Shown here: piece after piece, positions 53,516-63,153 of the stretch
Numbering within the stretch: position 1 is the stretch's first letter
How the letters are laid out: the number at the start of each line of letters is the position of its first letter
Assembly: GCA_023409535.1 (NCBI GenBank)
Contig: JAEYGZ010000013.1
Coordinates: 124,001-188,000 of the forward strand
Direction of reading: 5' to 3'
Origin: Bacillota bacterium
Lineage (GTDB): Bacteria > Bacillota > Clostridia > Lachnospirales > Lachnospiraceae
DNA: 64,000 bases
Translations under genes and position numbers: made by a program
Notes under the pieces: model-generated
What the model saw: the letters and a program-made list of their open reading frames with translations, nothing else
What the model was told of the DNA's origin: nothing
Databases searched by the model: none

Positions 53516-54946
53516 TTATTTACCCCGATAATTCCCGGGGGTGATGCCTACCTCCCGCTTAAATACTTTGATAAATTGAAAGTAATCATTATAACCCACA
53601 CGCTCGACAATATCCTGTATTGATAGATCGCTTTCGCTTAGCAGCTGCTTGGCCAAAGCGATCCGTTTTATGGTTATATATTTGGTTAAAGTTGTTCCGG
53701 TATGTTTCTTGAAGAGTGTACTAAAATAGCTTGGTGAAAAATGATAGTGTGAAGCAAGATAAGGTAAATATAATTCTTCTGTATAATGCTCATCAATGAA
53801 TTGGATTATATTCTGTCCTAAAGCTTCCGCTGAATTCGTATTATCGGATGCCTGGAGGCTTTGCTCCAGAAAGTCGAATATAGCTTCTATACTATTGAAT
53901 TCTAAAGCTAAACGCCTGTAACTGTAAGGTTCAAGTGCATCAGTATCTACAGGATAATACCGCTTTATTAAGCTGATCAGGGTATTAAATAGATCAGTGA
54001 TCCGATCAAGCATTAATCCATGGCATAATTGACTGATTTGCGAAAGAAGCCGGATACACATAGAAGTATCACCATTGCTCAGAGTGTTTTCGATTAATTT
54101 GATGTATTCATGGATCTGCTGATCAAAATTAGACGGAGTTTCCTTATGGTAGATTAAAGTAGCTCCGGGGCCTGTAATTTTGGCAGTACTATACGCAATA
54201 TCAGCCTGCCTGTGCAGACTTGAAAAGGAATAGCTACTGATTTCTTCCTGACTTATTCCGATGACACGGAAGTTTCCGCCGGTGAAATTATTATACCAAT
54301 CCATATATATATCGCAAGTGGTGTATCCAATGATTGCTGAATATTTATTACGTCCGGTGCGGAATATTAACTGTCCGATATCCGGCAGCCAACTTTCCTT
54401 CAGCCAATTTGATTGGTCTTGTGACTGATCGGAGAAGGTTAAAAAGCGGAAATAAGGATAATTGATATCGTGTGAGAAAAATTTTGCCCATTCCGCCACA
54501 CTAAGCATATCGTCCTCATCCAGCAGCGCAAAATATGCGTCGCTAAGAATTGACTGGGTTTTCTTTTTTAAACGGTTTTTTAATTTTTCCAGTACTTCGA
54601 TGTGTTGTATTGCCGAGACTGGTTTAATAAGATAATCTGCAGCGCCGTGACGAAGCGCATGCTGAGCATAGCGAAACTCTGCATATCCGCTGATTAGAAT
54701 TACTTCGATATCAGGTAATTCATTACGGAGTCTTTCCAATAATTCTAATCCGTCCAGCCCAGGCATTCTAATGTCTGAGAAGAGCACATCAGGTTTTTGA
54801 GAGAGGCATTTTATTAGAGCTTGCGGACCATTATCTGCCGTATCACATATGATAAAACCCTGAGCTTCCCAATCTATACCATGAACCAGGTTATACACTA
54901 CCCATGGTTCATCATCTGCTATGATTACTTTATACATTTTCGGCAT
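53516..54946 (-). CDS. YesN-type response regulator with AraC DNA-binding domain
   Basis: The 476-residue protein has a receiver domain (VIIADDEPWVVYNL, phosphoacceptor Asp in VLFSDIRMPGLDG near residue 56, Lys in YLIKPVSA near residue 105), a central linker, and a C-terminal AraC domain (LPYLASHYHFSPSYFSTLFK and QDIVERVGYNDYFQFIKVFKR, ending EVGITPGNYRGK). It overlaps the kinase gene by 17 bases. It probably controls the divergent importer and arabinofuranosidase genes starting at 56882. Confidence 0.92.
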   Translation of the reverse strand: MPKMYKVIIADDEPWVVYNLVHGIDWEAQGFIICDTADNGPQALIKCLSQKPDVLFSDIRMPGLDGLELLERLRNELPDIEVILISGYAEFRYAQHALRHGAADYLIKPVSAIQHIEVLEKLKNRLKKKTQSILSDAYFALLDEDDMLSVAEWAKFFSHDINYPYFRFLTFSDQSQDQSNWLKESWLPDIGQLIFRTGRNKYSAIIGYTTCDIYMDWYNNFTGGNFRVIGISQEEISSYSFSSLHRQADIAYSTAKITGPGATLIYHKETPSNFDQQIHEYIKLIENTLSNGDTSMCIRLLSQISQLCHGLMLDRITDLFNTLISLIKRYYPVDTDALEPYSYRRLALEFNSIEAIFDFLEQSLQASDNTNSAEALGQNIIQFIDEHYTEELYLPYLASHYHFSPSYFSTLFKKHTGTTLTKYITIKRIALAKQLLSESDLSIQDIVERVGYNDYFQFIKVFKREVGITPGNYRGK

Positions 54947-56675
54947 TCTCCCTTCTGATCGGAAGGATTAGTTCAATGGTTGTACCGATTCCTTCCGTAC
55001 TGAAAATCCTGATATCATAGTTATCTGAATAAAAAAGACTTAACCGGTGCGCTATATTTGATAAGCCGATACCGTTATTATTCGTTTGGTTTTCTAAACT
55101 TTGGACCGCTTTAGACCTGCTCAGAGAATCCATACCCATTCCATCATCCGAAACCTTAATATGGATAAATTCATTTTCCTCAGAAATATTAACCTCTATT
55201 TTACCGGGACCAATCTTTTTTTCCAACCCATGGAATACTGCATTCTCTACAATTGGCTGGAGAATCAGCCGAGGCATATAATAACCGGTTACAGCCTCAT
55301 TCGCATCAATATGGATCGTGATCCGGCCCATAAAACGGTAATGGATAATTAATGCATATTCCTGCATATGAGTAAGCTCATCCTGTACTGTTACGAAATC
55401 ACTGCCTTTGACTACATATCGAAACATCTGGGACAAGGCCTGACTGATTTCAACAATCTCAGGAGCATTACGGCTTAATGCAATACCCTTGATGCACTCG
55501 AAAGTATTATAGAGAAAATGAGGATTAATCTGGTTGCGATAAGCCAGGATTTCAGTGCGGTGGCGCGCAAGCACTGCTTCATAATATTGCTTCTCCTTGC
55601 TGAGAAGCGCTGCGGTTTTTTCATCCAGGGACTGCAGCATCCCATTCATAGCGCCGGACATGGAGATTAATTCTTCATAATTCCATTTCTTGGGCAAATG
55701 ATACGGAGTTATCTTCTTTGCAATGCTTTCTGACACATTACGTGACACCTCGCTCATGAAATGACTGATATGGTGAATTGGACTAATGAACTGCCTTGAC
55801 AGCAAAATGACAAAGGCAATCATCATTACAACAATCAAAGCGGTAGTAATGATTACTGCAGATAAGAGAGGTATCATATTGTCGGCAATCACTCCTTTTT
55901 CGAAAAAAGTAATCAATCTCCAGCCATTATTGGAAAAAGAATGATCAAATACTACAAAACCGTCATCACTCAATATATCCTCAATGGGATGCTTCACCTG
56001 GCTGAGTCCGGCAATTTCATACCCGCTTTCATCAATAAGGATCATGTTGCAGCCTTTAATTTGATTCCCGGTATCTACCTGGGATTTAATGTAAGATTGA
56101 TTCATGGTAAAAATAATAGTTCCGATACGATGGTCCGAGAGAACTACGGTATTGGAATCAAGAACAGGAATTATCATGATATAATAGGGAACAGTAATTC
56201 CAATATAGGGGTTGGATGGGTAAAAGCTGGAATAAGTAATGCGGTTGCTTGTGCTTATGGTGTCATCCTGAATGATTGCCTGATAATTTCTTGCATTAGT
56301 CACAACAAATTCACCGTTTTTATCATAAACCGCAAATCCCTGAACATCATTCTGTGACATGGAAAATCCCGAGAATACAGTCTGGACGTCCGGATAGAGA
56401 TTAAGGCGTTTTACCGGATCCGTCTCTTTCAGATATCGTTGTACGGAAGCATTATAGCCTAGGGAGATGGCGACATTTTCAAGATTATTCAGATACCGAT
56501 TGATGTTATCATAGCTTTGCTGGTGCGCTGCCTGCAAAAGCTGTTCCGTATTGGTAAAAAGCATACGCCGCATCGTAAACAGCTGTGTTCCAAAGGAGAG
56601 AAGGGTGAATAAAAATATGAAAATGCATAACAGATAATACATTCCCTGCATACTTATTTTATTCGTAAATTTCAT
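54930..56675 (-). CDS. YesM-type sensor histidine kinase
   Basis: The 581-residue kinase has membrane helices near residues 12-32 and 268-292 around a dCACHE-like extracellular domain, a HAMP segment, phosphoacceptor His in YRNQINPHFLYNTFECIKG near residue 388, and ATP-binding segments VENAVFHGLEK, VSDDGMGMDS and GIGLSNIAHRL. It is translated with the response regulator and is divergent from the sugar-binding lipoprotein gene, so an arabino- or arabinoxylo-oligosaccharide is the likely signal. Confidence 0.92.
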   Translation of the reverse strand: MKFTNKISMQGMYYLLCIFIFLFTLLSFGTQLFTMRRMLFTNTEQLLQAAHQQSYDNINRYLNNLENVAISLGYNASVQRYLKETDPVKRLNLYPDVQTVFSGFSMSQNDVQGFAVYDKNGEFVVTNARNYQAIIQDDTISTSNRITYSSFYPSNPYIGITVPYYIMIIPVLDSNTVVLSDHRIGTIIFTMNQSYIKSQVDTGNQIKGCNMILIDESGYEIAGLSQVKHPIEDILSDDGFVVFDHSFSNNGWRLITFFEKGVIADNMIPLLSAVIITTALIVVMMIAFVILLSRQFISPIHHISHFMSEVSRNVSESIAKKITPYHLPKKWNYEELISMSGAMNGMLQSLDEKTAALLSKEKQYYEAVLARHRTEILAYRNQINPHFLYNTFECIKGIALSRNAPEIVEISQALSQMFRYVVKGSDFVTVQDELTHMQEYALIIHYRFMGRITIHIDANEAVTGYYMPRLILQPIVENAVFHGLEKKIGPGKIEVNISEENEFIHIKVSDDGMGMDSLSRSKAVQSLENQTNNNGIGLSNIAHRLSLFYSDNYDIRIFSTEGIGTTIELILPIRRENAENV

Positions 56676-56881
56676 TGCTGCATGAACACCCGCTTTCTGT
56701 TAAAATGTTATTCTTTTATAGAGATCAGTGTATCATGTTCTATGGCAAATTGACAGTATGCGTTAAAGGCATCGAAAAAAAACACATAAATATCGTATAA
56801 AATTTCATATGTATTCATTTGATGGTTGGATATTATGTACATGTAAGTTTGCTTAGAATTATTATTCAAGGAGGAGAAGGT

Positions 56882-58594
56882 ATGAAAAAATGTATTTTTA
56901 AGTTTTTTGCAGCGGTCCTTAGTACAAGTATACTTTTAGCCGGTTGCAGCAGTAAGACTGCTGCAACCGACCAAACAGGGGCAACTCCCACACCCGGCAC
57001 ATCAAAGGAGGGTACTGGCTCTGTAAATAGCGGCAATACGGAGAAAACCGATATATCATGGTTTTTAAGTGTTGGAGTCGTTCCGTCTAAATGGGATGAA
57101 AGTCAATATGTAATGAAAACCATTACAGAGAAAACGAATGTAACCGTATCAGCGACAACTCCGGCTGAGGATCCTGATACGAAACTTAATCTGATGGTTG
57201 TAAACGGGGATTTGCCTGACGTGATTACATTGTCAAACGGAACACTGATTAAGGACATAGTTGAGGCGGGTCTTGTATGGAATCTTCAGGAATTTTTTGA
57301 GACCTATTTACCGGAGAGCCATATCATCAACGGTGGCTTTCCTGAGGATGTTAAAACAAAACTGATAGATCGGGACGGTGACTGGTTTGCATTTCCGAGT
57401 CATATACTATCTCCGGAGAACAGAGAAAAATGGGGGTTGAACCCCGCTACGGAAGAGCTTTGGAAGTCAACCGATTACCGAACTAACAGCGGTATCATTT
57501 TTAATAAAACGATTATGGAGCAATTAGGGATATCCGAGGACGATGTTAAGACGGAAAGCGGTTTACTTGCTACATTAGAGAAAGTTAAACAAGCCAAACT
57601 GACGGTTAACAATGCAAGTGTAATTCCCATTCTTCCAAACGGAAATGCATATCAAGGAGATGGATGGAAAAGCGATGGTGGCGGTGTGGGAACATTAACG
57701 ACAATGTTTGGTGGAATGCCTGTGAATGAGAGTGGCAACTACCAAAGCATGTATTATAATGATCAGTTCAAGCATGCGGTATCTTTTCTGAATAAATGCG
57801 CTCAATCGGGCTATTTGGATGCAAATACCTTTACTATGGACCGCGCAGCTTTTGAAGCGGCTTGCCGTTCAGGGCGGGTATTCTGTTTTGTAGGTAATAC
57901 TGCAGATACCGGCTTTGCTTTCGAAGGCGAATGGTATACACCAGGTGTCATTTTATCAGATAGCGGAGAATCTCCGGTCCTTCCAAGGAACAGTACGGTA
58001 GGGCGCGGATGGTTACAAACCTTTGTTTCCAAGGACACAAAAAATCCTGAGGCTGTAGCTCGATTCTTAGATTATATGTCCAGTGAAGAGGGATTAACGA
58101 ATTGGATTTATGGCGAAAAGAATGTTGATTATGAGGTAACTGCCGATGGATTATACGTAAAGACAGAGGAAGGAACCCAGAAATCTAATAATGCAGGTGT
58201 TACCGGACTGGGTGCTTTTTGGGCATTTGCCAATCAGAATTATGACCAGAAATATATGGATCCCAGTAATGATGGAGGTATTGTGCCTCAATGTGCTTAT
58301 GGCTTGAACGAAGCAACCTATAAATATGACTCAGCTGCACTGGATGAATTACCGGGTGGTTATATTGAAAGTGATCAGGAAATGTTAACCATAACAACAG
58401 AGATAAAAACTTATGCAGTAACAGAGCTTGCCAATATTATTCTTCAAGCAACAGACAGCGATTTTGATTCGCGTTATAAAGCATTGCTGGAACAGCTTAA
58501 TAAACTTGGTTTACCAAAGGTAGATGAATATATTGATAAGGTAGTTCAGGAAAATTATAAGAAATTAGGTTATTCATTAAAACCGGTTAACTAA
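56882..58594 (+). CDS. Sugar-binding lipoprotein, LplA/YtcQ type
   Basis: The 570-residue protein has a lipoprotein leader (Cys in SILLAGCSSK), a Thr/Ser linker, and a large binding domain with ISWFLSVGVVPSKWDE near the start and NREKWGLNPATEELW, ending IDKVVQENYKKLGYSLKP. This is the ligand-binding part of an Lpl-type importer. AAGGAGG at 56869-56875 fixes ATG 56882; the frame is open upstream to 56819 without a good site. Confidence 0.88.
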   Translation: MKKCIFKFFAAVLSTSILLAGCSSKTAATDQTGATPTPGTSKEGTGSVNSGNTEKTDISWFLSVGVVPSKWDESQYVMKTITEKTNVTVSATTPAEDPDTKLNLMVVNGDLPDVITLSNGTLIKDIVEAGLVWNLQEFFETYLPESHIINGGFPEDVKTKLIDRDGDWFAFPSHILSPENREKWGLNPATEELWKSTDYRTNSGIIFNKTIMEQLGISEDDVKTESGLLATLEKVKQAKLTVNNASVIPILPNGNAYQGDGWKSDGGGVGTLTTMFGGMPVNESGNYQSMYYNDQFKHAVSFLNKCAQSGYLDANTFTMDRAAFEAACRSGRVFCFVGNTADTGFAFEGEWYTPGVILSDSGESPVLPRNSTVGRGWLQTFVSKDTKNPEAVARFLDYMSSEEGLTNWIYGEKNVDYEVTADGLYVKTEEGTQKSNNAGVTGLGAFWAFANQNYDQKYMDPSNDGGIVPQCAYGLNEATYKYDSAALDELPGGYIESDQEMLTITTEIKTYAVTELANIILQATDSDFDSRYKALLEQLNKLGLPKVDEYIDKVVQENYKKLGYSLKPVN

Positions 58595-58602
58595 ATGTAA
58601 TA

Positions 58603-58643
58603 TGCAAAAGGAGGTGTTGCATTTTGCAGCACCTCCTTTTGGC
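58603..58643 (+). terminator. Large intra-operon hairpin after the binding-protein gene
   Basis: The arms 58603-58621 and 58624-58643 pair with one bulge and one G-U pair. The left arm contains AGGAGG, which the hairpin would mask. It probably lowers read-through into the permease genes. Confidence 0.65.
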
Positions 58644-58669
58644 AAAGGATTAAGGAGGGGGAGAGAATC

Positions 58670-59623
58670 ATGGAACATAAAGAAGGAGTAAAAAAACAGA
58701 TACGTTCGAAATCCATAGGCAAAAATTTGCGGACACAGGTGGAATTACACGGTATGTTGCTTCCTGGATCGCTTATTATGTTGATTTTCAATATTGTGCC
58801 ACTGTTTGGTCTGATCATTGCATTTAAGAATTATAAAGCTTCGATGGGTTTTTTGGGAATATTCACATCAAAATGGAATGACTTTTTTAACTTCAGGCAG
58901 GTCTTTAAAAGTACACAGTTTTGGTCCATGATACGAAATACACTTGGTATTAATCTAATCGGACAATTTATTTCCATTATCACAGTTATACTATTTGCTT
59001 TATTGCTGAATGAGCTTCGGAATCGTAAATTTAAATCGGTGGTACAGACAGTGACATATATGCCGCACTTTTTAAGCTGGGTTGTATTTGGCGGCCTTTG
59101 CATCAATATTATGCAACCGGAAGGTATTCTTAACAATATATTTATAGGTATAGGGATTATTGATAAACCATTGCTCTTTCTGGCCGATCCAAAGTATTTC
59201 TGGGGGGTAGCTATCATTACCGGATTATTTAAGGATTTGGGCTGGGGGGCAATCCTATATTTGGCAGCGATTGCAGGGATTGACCCTGTACTTTATGAAG
59301 CGGCAACCATTGATGGAGCCGGTCGTTGGAAATGTATGCGTTATGTAACCTTGCCCGGAATCTTGCCTACGGTTATGATCATGCTGATTTTTGCTGTTGC
59401 AGGTATGTTAAATAATAATTTTACACAAATTTATGTATTTCAGAATGTATTAAATGCACCCATGAGCCAGGTTATTGACACCTATGTATATCAAGTCGGT
59501 TTGCAGCAATTTCAATTTGGCATCGGTGCAGCGGTTTCCCTGATGAAATCCGTATTTGCGGTACTTCTGCTTATATTGGCTAATTTTGCATCGAAAAAAC
59601 TTACAAATTCGGGACTGTTCTAG
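58670..59623 (+). CDS. ABC sugar permease, LplB type
   Basis: The 317-residue permease has six helices, the family opening HGMLLPGSLIMLIFNIVPLFGLIIAFKNY, and the coupling loop YEAATIDGAGRWKCMRYVTLP near residue 208. GGAGGGGGAG precedes the ATG. It forms the channel with the next gene. Confidence 0.9.
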   Translation: MEHKEGVKKQIRSKSIGKNLRTQVELHGMLLPGSLIMLIFNIVPLFGLIIAFKNYKASMGFLGIFTSKWNDFFNFRQVFKSTQFWSMIRNTLGINLIGQFISIITVILFALLLNELRNRKFKSVVQTVTYMPHFLSWVVFGGLCINIMQPEGILNNIFIGIGIIDKPLLFLADPKYFWGVAIITGLFKDLGWGAILYLAAIAGIDPVLYEAATIDGAGRWKCMRYVTLPGILPTVMIMLIFAVAGMLNNNFTQIYVFQNVLNAPMSQVIDTYVYQVGLQQFQFGIGAAVSLMKSVFAVLLLILANFASKKLTNSGLF

Positions 59624-59638
59624 AGAGGAGGCAGGAAA

Positions 59639-60565
59639 ATGGTACAAGGCAGAACGCTGAAAAATAGGATGTTTGATTATTTAAATATATTTTTAATGTC
59701 GTGTCTAATCGTAATATCTTTTTATCCAATTTATTATGCGATTATTAATTCGTTTAACACAGGAAATTCCATTTTGCGTGGCTTTTCATCCTTTTGGCCG
59801 GCAGAATTTTCGATAGAAAGCTGGAAAACTGTTATTCATGACAATGCAGTGATTAGAGCTTTTTTTGTTACCTTATCACGTACTTTAATCGTGACCTTTG
59901 GTTCAACCCTCTTTACCTCTATGTTTGCTTATGCATATTCCAGGCCCTATTTAAACGGAAAGAAGTTTTATACGACTCTCGGGTTTGTCAGTATGTATTT
60001 CAGCGGCGGAGTTATCCCGTTCTTTTTATTGATCAGTCGATTAAATATGTATGATAGCTTCTGGGTGTATATCATTCCATCCTTATTTGGTGGGTTTTAT
60101 AATGTCATTATTTTCAATACAAACTTTAAGGCGTTACCTGATTCCCTTTTTGAATCCGCAAAGCTTGATGGTGCAAGTGAATTCACAATATATTCACGTA
60201 TTGTAATGCCTTTATCAAAGCCTGTTCTTGCAGCTTTATGTGTATTTACAGCGGTGGGAGTATGGAATGATTATACAGCGACATTATATTATACACAAAA
60301 CCCGGACTTACAAACGCTGCAATATTACATTCTGAAATTAATTAGAAGCTTTAATGCATCGGAACAGTTAGCAAATAGTGCAATGGCTAATAGTGCTGAG
60401 ATTGCGAATCTCTTAAGTAATGCCCGACTGGGTAGTGGTATTGTGAATTCTAAGACCATTGAGCTTGCAGCTATGGTCCTGTCCTCTATTCCCATGATAA
60501 TTGCTTATCCTTTTGCACAAAAATATTTTGTTCAAGGTGTTCTTTTGGGATCGGTAAAAGAATGA
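59639..60565 (+). CDS. ABC sugar permease, LplC type
   Basis: The 308-residue permease has six helices, the coupling loop FESAKLDGASEFTIYSRIVMP near residue 178 and the C-terminus FAQKYFVQGVLLGSVKE. GAGAGGAGG lies before the ATG. No ATPase is nearby. The arabinofuranosidase genes downstream point to arabinose-containing oligosaccharides as the cargo. Confidence 0.9.
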   Translation: MVQGRTLKNRMFDYLNIFLMSCLIVISFYPIYYAIINSFNTGNSILRGFSSFWPAEFSIESWKTVIHDNAVIRAFFVTLSRTLIVTFGSTLFTSMFAYAYSRPYLNGKKFYTTLGFVSMYFSGGVIPFFLLISRLNMYDSFWVYIIPSLFGGFYNVIIFNTNFKALPDSLFESAKLDGASEFTIYSRIVMPLSKPVLAALCVFTAVGVWNDYTATLYYTQNPDLQTLQYYILKLIRSFNASEQLANSAMANSAEIANLLSNARLGSGIVNSKTIELAAMVLSSIPMIIAYPFAQKYFVQGVLLGSVKE

Positions 60566-60717
60566 TATAAGAATATGGATGATCGTATACATCAGTAATA
60601 TGATATGTAAAGCATTGAATGTGTCAGTTGAATGATAAAATAGATCAGTTTATTTATATGGGTAATGTGATATGATTCTCATAGTAATGATTGTATCGAT
60701 AATCAGGTTAGAAAACG

Positions 60718-60749
60718 GCGGTACAACATTTTGAAACCTGTTGTACTGC
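60718..60749 (+). promoter_or_regulatory. Hairpin in the leader of the first GH51 gene
   Basis: GCGGTACAACA at 60718-60728 pairs with 60739-60749 (one G-U pair) around a ten-base loop, 24 bases before the GH51 start codon. No T run follows, so it could be an attenuating or processing structure. Confidence 0.45.
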
Positions 60750-60773
60750 TGTTTAAATCAGAAGGGAGAAGAG

Positions 60774-63140
60774 ATGAAAATCATAGTTGATGCTATGAAA
60801 AAAGGAGATATTCTTGGGGATTTATTTGGCATATTCTTCGAGGATCTGAATCATGCAGCGGACGGAGGCCTATATGCAGAACTTGTGCAGAACAGATCCT
60901 TTGAATTTGCCCCTATAGATAACCCAAGCTATCATGGGTTGACTGCCTGGGAGAAGATTGAGGAGGATGGAGAAGCCAGGTTACTGATTGAAACAGGTAA
61001 TCCGGTCAGTAATAAGAATCCGCATTATCTTGCAGTTGATGTGATAGTTCCCGGCAAGAATGTAGGGGTGCAAAATGTTGGTTTCAATACAGGAATCCCT
61101 TTGAAGAGGGGAGAAGCCTATTACTTTACCTGTTATGCCAAGAGAGAGCAGGATCTGGGTGAGCCGGTTTGTATTTCCTTGCGTAGCTCAAAAGGAGAGA
61201 GATATACTTCCGGGAAGCTGTTCATCAGTCAGGAATGGAGAAAATATGAATTGGAATTCACAGCACCTTGTACTGATACGGTTGCGAGGCTGGCCCTTAC
61301 TGTTCAGGGGCGGGGTAAGGTTTATTTTGATTTTGTATCCCTGTTTCCTAAGGATACATTTATGGGAAGACAAAATGGCATGAGACGTGATATTGCCGAG
61401 AAACTAGCTGAGCTAAAGCCAAAGTTTATGCGTTTTCCCGGCGGATGTCTGGTTCATGACGGCTCTTTAGATGCGAATGTTAGAGATTCACAATATCGTT
61501 GGAAGAATACCATAGGACCGTTGGAGGAGAGACCGGCAAGAAGAAGCGGCTGGGGATATAATCAAACACTGGGACTTGGCTTTTATGAATATTTCCTTTT
61601 CTGTGAGGATATTGGTGCAAAACCGGTTCCCGTACTGCCGGCAGGCTATGATCCCCATCATCATAGAGCGGCGCCTCTGGATCAGCTTCAGCCCTGGATC
61701 GAGGATGCTTTGGATTTGATAGAATTTGCCAATGGAGACGGTTCCACCGCATGGGGGAAGAAACGAATAGAATTAGGTCATGAGGCGTCTTTTCATTTAG
61801 AGTATATCGGCATCGGCAATGAAGAGGTGGGGGAACAGTTCTTTGAACGGTATGCTATCATACATAAGGCTGTGAAGGAGAAATATCCCGGAATAAAGGT
61901 GATCAATACCAGCGGACCGTTTGCCGCAGGCGGAGAATATGACAGAGGCTGGGAATCCGCCAGAGAGAATGGTTCTGACCTTGTAGATGAGCACTACTAC
62001 TGTTCCCCGGAGTGGTTCCTGGCTAATCATCACCGGTATGATGATTTTAAGAAGGAGGATCCCAAGGTATTCTTAGGCGAATATGCGTCCTGGGGGAATT
62101 CTTATTATCATGCCTTAGCGGAAGCCTCTTATATGATTGGCCTGGAGAGAAATGCGAAAGCAGTAGCGCTGGCATGCTATGCCCCTATGCTCTGCAATGT
62201 GGATTATGTGAATTGGAAGCCTGATTTAATCTGGTTTAATAATCATCAGGTATATGGAACTGCAAACTACCAGATACAAAAGCTGTTCATGCATCATCAG
62301 GGAGATTATTTGCTTGGCTTATCCATAGAAGATAAACCGGATAAGGTTATACTTACAAAAGAGCCGGACCGGATCAGCGGAGCGCTTATTCTGGAGTCGA
62401 ACCAATCCATGCTTGAATTTGATGATGTGTCATTAACGAACGAAGATACCGGAGAGGTGCTAAGCTTTGGAAGCTATACGTTGAATAAGGATCAGACAAA
62501 AGTGCTGGCGAATATAGAATATCTCAATTACACCGTCAGATTTAATGCAAGGAAAACAGAAGGCCTGAAGGGCTTCCGGGTGAATTTTGGCGGTAAGGAT
62601 GATAAGAATAAATACATCTGGGAGCTTGGAGGCTGGCAGAATCAAGATAATATCCTTGGAGAGAATATCAACGGAAGGAATTCTGTTCTGAGTCAATATC
62701 AGTTTACCATGGAATGCGGCAGGGTATATGAATATGAACTGAAGGTAACAGGGCGCAGGATGGAAGCTTATATCGACGGCCAGGCTTATCAAAGGATAAC
62801 GAATCAGCCGGTAGTCATAGAACCTTTATATTATTCTGCCGGTTTTGAGGAGAAGACAGGTGATATCATAATCAAAGCAGTAAATGTAACAGAAAAGGAT
62901 CAGAAGGCTGCCATAGAAATCGTGAATTCTGAACTGTCGGAATCTGGCTTATTAAAAGGAAAGGTGTACTCCATGGAGGGATTTGAATTAGATGCCGTAA
63001 ATGATTTTGATAACCCTGAGGCGGTGGTTCCTAAGGAAAGGACATTGGAGGTTATGGGCGGCACCTTTGAGTATGAATTTGCACAGCATTCAATTACAGT
63101 GCTTCGATTAAAAAGTAGAAATATAAAAAATAAAGAGTGA
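60774..63140 (+). CDS. Alpha-L-arabinofuranosidase, large GH51 form
   Basis: The ~788-residue enzyme releases arabinose from arabinoxylan or arabinan oligosaccharides in the cytoplasm (no signal peptide). The barrel begins LGDLFGIFFEDLNHAADGGL, an inserted beta-sandwich (CBM4_9-like, about 60-205) follows, then FMRFPGGCLVHDGS, the acid/base Glu in YIGIGNEEVGEQFF near residue 347 and the nucleophile Glu in KVFLGEYASWGNSYY near residue 438. About 230 further residues form C-terminal beta domains. GAAGGGAGA supports ATG 60774; the upstream frame to 60741 is ignored. Confidence 0.9.
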   Translation: MKIIVDAMKKGDILGDLFGIFFEDLNHAADGGLYAELVQNRSFEFAPIDNPSYHGLTAWEKIEEDGEARLLIETGNPVSNKNPHYLAVDVIVPGKNVGVQNVGFNTGIPLKRGEAYYFTCYAKREQDLGEPVCISLRSSKGERYTSGKLFISQEWRKYELEFTAPCTDTVARLALTVQGRGKVYFDFVSLFPKDTFMGRQNGMRRDIAEKLAELKPKFMRFPGGCLVHDGSLDANVRDSQYRWKNTIGPLEERPARRSGWGYNQTLGLGFYEYFLFCEDIGAKPVPVLPAGYDPHHHRAAPLDQLQPWIEDALDLIEFANGDGSTAWGKKRIELGHEASFHLEYIGIGNEEVGEQFFERYAIIHKAVKEKYPGIKVINTSGPFAAGGEYDRGWESARENGSDLVDEHYYCSPEWFLANHHRYDDFKKEDPKVFLGEYASWGNSYYHALAEASYMIGLERNAKAVALACYAPMLCNVDYVNWKPDLIWFNNHQVYGTANYQIQKLFMHHQGDYLLGLSIEDKPDKVILTKEPDRISGALILESNQSMLEFDDVSLTNEDTGEVLSFGSYTLNKDQTKVLANIEYLNYTVRFNARKTEGLKGFRVNFGGKDDKNKYIWELGGWQNQDNILGENINGRNSVLSQYQFTMECGRVYEYELKVTGRRMEAYIDGQAYQRITNQPVVIEPLYYSAGFEEKTGDIIIKAVNVTEKDQKAAIEIVNSELSESGLLKGKVYSMEGFELDAVNDFDNPEAVVPKERTLEVMGGTFEYEFAQHSITVLRLKSRNIKNKE

Positions 63141-63153
63141 AAGGAATATCGAT

